A stretch of DNA of 64,000 bases from Panacibacter microcysteis (GTDB lineage: Bacteria > Bacteroidota > Bacteroidia > Chitinophagales > Chitinophagaceae): contig NZ_JADWYR010000002.1 of the NCBI RefSeq assembly GCF_015831355.1, positions 1,426,001 to 1,490,000 on the forward strand, read 5' to 3'. The notes below the pieces were generated by a model. That model saw only the letters and a program-made list of their open reading frames with translations. It was not told the origin of the DNA and ran no database searches. The position numbers and the translations under genes are program-made. Positions 62,758 to 64,000 of this stretch are shown in pieces (position 1 is the stretch's first letter; each line of letters opens with the position of its first letter).

Positions 62758-64000
62758 TTACAGACTCCAGTAATAACGGTTAGCAATTTTGTTCCTGTAT
62801 AAACCTTTCAGGTCTGCTACGAGCGCATGTTTTTTTGTAATGGACTGAAAATAGTTTTCATCCAGCAGCCTGTAAGCGGTATGTGGTACGGCAATAATGA
62901 CCACATCGTAATCATTGTCCATTTCTCTTGTAAGAGCAAAACCATATTCGTGTTGCAGTTCATCAGAAGATGCATGAGGATCTACGATGTGCACATTAAG
63001 ATAGTATGACCGCAGTACGTTTACAATATCTGCCACCTTGGAATTACGTATGTCACTGACGTTTTCTTTAAACGTTGCACCCATGATCAGTACTTTGGAT
63101 TCTTTTACATTGCCGCTGTGCTGGATGATATGCTGGATCACTTTTTTGGAAATGTAATTACCCATGGTGTCATTTACATACCTGCCTGCTGTAATTACCC
63201 TTGAATTGAAGCCCAGTTCTGATGCTTTGTAGGTAAGATAGTAAGGATCTACACCAATGCAATGACCGCCTACCAAACCAGGCTGAAATTTGAGGAAGTT
63301 CCATTTTGTACCGGCGGCTTCGAGTACCTCGTAAGTGTTGATGCCAACTTTATCGAATATGATGGAAAGTTCATTCATTAACGCGATGTTGAGATCGCGT
63401 TGCGTGTTTTCAATAACTTTTGCAGCTTCTGCTACTTTGATGGAGCTGGCTTTGTATGTGCCCGCCCTTACCACCATATCATAAACTGCCGCAATATTAT
63501 CAAGCGATTCCTGGTCGCAGCCGGCAACTACTTTGATTATTTTTTCGAGCGTATGTTCTTTGTCGCCGGGATTGATGCGCTCAGGTGAATAACCGACTTT
63601 AAAATCTTCGGTAAACTTAAGCCCGCTGATCTTTTCCATTACCGGTACGCAATCTTCTTCTGTACAACCCGGGTAAACGGTAGATTCGAACACAACATAA
63701 TCGCCTTTCTTTAGTACGCTGCCGAGGGTTTTGGAAGCTTTCAATAACAAAGAAATATCCGGCACATTATGGTCGTCTACCGGTGTTGGTACGGCAGCAA
63801 TAAAGAACGACGCCTGTTTTAGTACGTCGGGATCGTTGGTGAACGTGATGTCTGTATTTTCGAATGCTTCTTTGCCAAGCTCTTTACTGGGATCCTGCTG
63901 ATTGTTTAGCATGCCTACTCTTTCGGCATTGAGATCAAAACCGATAACACTTATCTTTTTTGCAAAGGCCAGCGCAATAGGTAAGCCAACGTAACCCAGG
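62758..64000 (-). CDS. nucleotide sugar dehydrogenase, UDP-HexNAc dehydrogenase type (5' end outside window)
   Basis: NAD-dependent UDP-sugar dehydrogenase, at least 413 residues visible and open to the right edge. The frame runs past the internal ATG at 63912 through LGYVGLPIALAFAKKISVIG, the N-terminal cofactor motif, so the real start lies outside. The middle has AAVPTPVD and STVYPGCTEEDC, and the catalytic cysteine is in GLVGGHCIGVDPYYL. Sequence pattern is closest to the UDP-N-acetyl-hexosamine group (WbpA/TviB-like). It supplies sugar precursors for surface polysaccharide with rfbD. Confidence 0.92.
   Translation of the reverse strand, partial: LGYVGLPIALAFAKKISVIGFDLNAERVGMLNNQQDPSKELGKEAFENTDITFTNDPDVLKQASFFIAAVPTPVDDHNVPDISLLLKASKTLGSVLKKGDYVVFESTVYPGCTEEDCVPVMEKISGLKFTEDFKVGYSPERINPGDKEHTLEKIIKVVAGCDQESLDNIAAVYDMVVRAGTYKASSIKVAEAAKVIENTQRDLNIALMNELSIIFDKVGINTYEVLEAAGTKWNFLKFQPGLVGGHCIGVDPYYLTYKASELGFNSRVITAGRYVNDTMGNYISKKVIQHIIQHSGNVKESKVLIMGATFKENVSDIRNSKVADIVNVLRSYYLNVHIVDPHASSDELQHEYGFALTREMDNDYDVVIIAVPHTAYRLLDENYFQSITKKHALVADLKGLYRNKIANRYYWSL

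Noticed and set aside
1-64000. rRNA, tRNA and riboswitch genes
   Set aside because: No conserved rRNA segment, tRNA cloverleaf or known riboswitch core was seen by eye. A tRNAscan-SE and Infernal/Rfam run would settle this.

Overview
The window is 64 kb of chromosome from a Bacteroidota bacterium, most likely of the family Chitinophagaceae. Reasons: a fused CcoN-CcoO oxidase, Bacteroidota-type -7 promoter elements (TAnnTTTG), a short RpoD of 285 residues, DUF4142 and LytTR/LytS-type proteins, many secreted lipoproteins, and scarce Shine-Dalgarno sequences. No rRNA, tRNA, CRISPR array, transposase or phage gene was recognised. It reads as core chromosome with housekeeping and metabolic genes.

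Layout. 1-3360: three-subunit xanthine dehydrogenase-type molybdenum hydroxylase (Mo subunit cut by the left edge). 3630-9036: iron permease-like protein, DNA ligase D, cupin, type II NADH dehydrogenase. 9313-11069: small proteins of unknown function. 11411-16908: a multi-PAS histidine kinase-like protein that lacks its phospho-acceptor His, two short-chain dehydrogenases and a ~90-residue unknown. 17444-22408: two PQQ-type dehydrogenases flanking a YihY membrane protein, a tiny lipoprotein and a SemiSWEET transporter. 23121-37192: a microaerobic respiration block, with cbb3 oxidase genes ccoS-ccoNO-ccoQ-ccoP-ccoG-ccoH-safE, ccoI, hemN, and a PAS kinase with a REC-CRP/FNR regulator. 37319-48475: oxidoreductase, ferritin-like protein, ftsK, ndk, TraB/GumN protein, a LytTR two-component pair with a secreted LolA-like protein, DUF4142 and rpoD. 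48880-64000: threonine aldolase, pgi, metallo-hydrolase, secreted hydrolases, sugar dehydrogenase, methyltransferases, coaE, and nucleotide-sugar genes running off the right edge.

Two things stand out. First, a family of about 22 copies of a ~55-nt interspersed repeat lies only between genes. Its inner core is GTTGCGTCGCACTCTTGTAC (type B) or GTTGTGTCACTCACTTGTAC (type A), and its outer end is close to AATGTnnCCCGGCAG. Ten copies form five head-to-head inverted pairs that could fold into long hairpins, resembling a REPIN or MITE family with no mobilising gene in view. One pair sits inside the cbb3 operon. Second, the respiration block carries what looks like its own oxygen-sensing circuit: a kinase whose PAS domain keeps the FixL heme His and Arg at the same spacing, a response regulator fused directly to a CRP/FNR DNA-binding module, and FNR-like dyads at the same distance upstream of candidate -7 elements in front of both ccoS-ccoNO and hemN. 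Both readings are inferences that need comparison or experiment.
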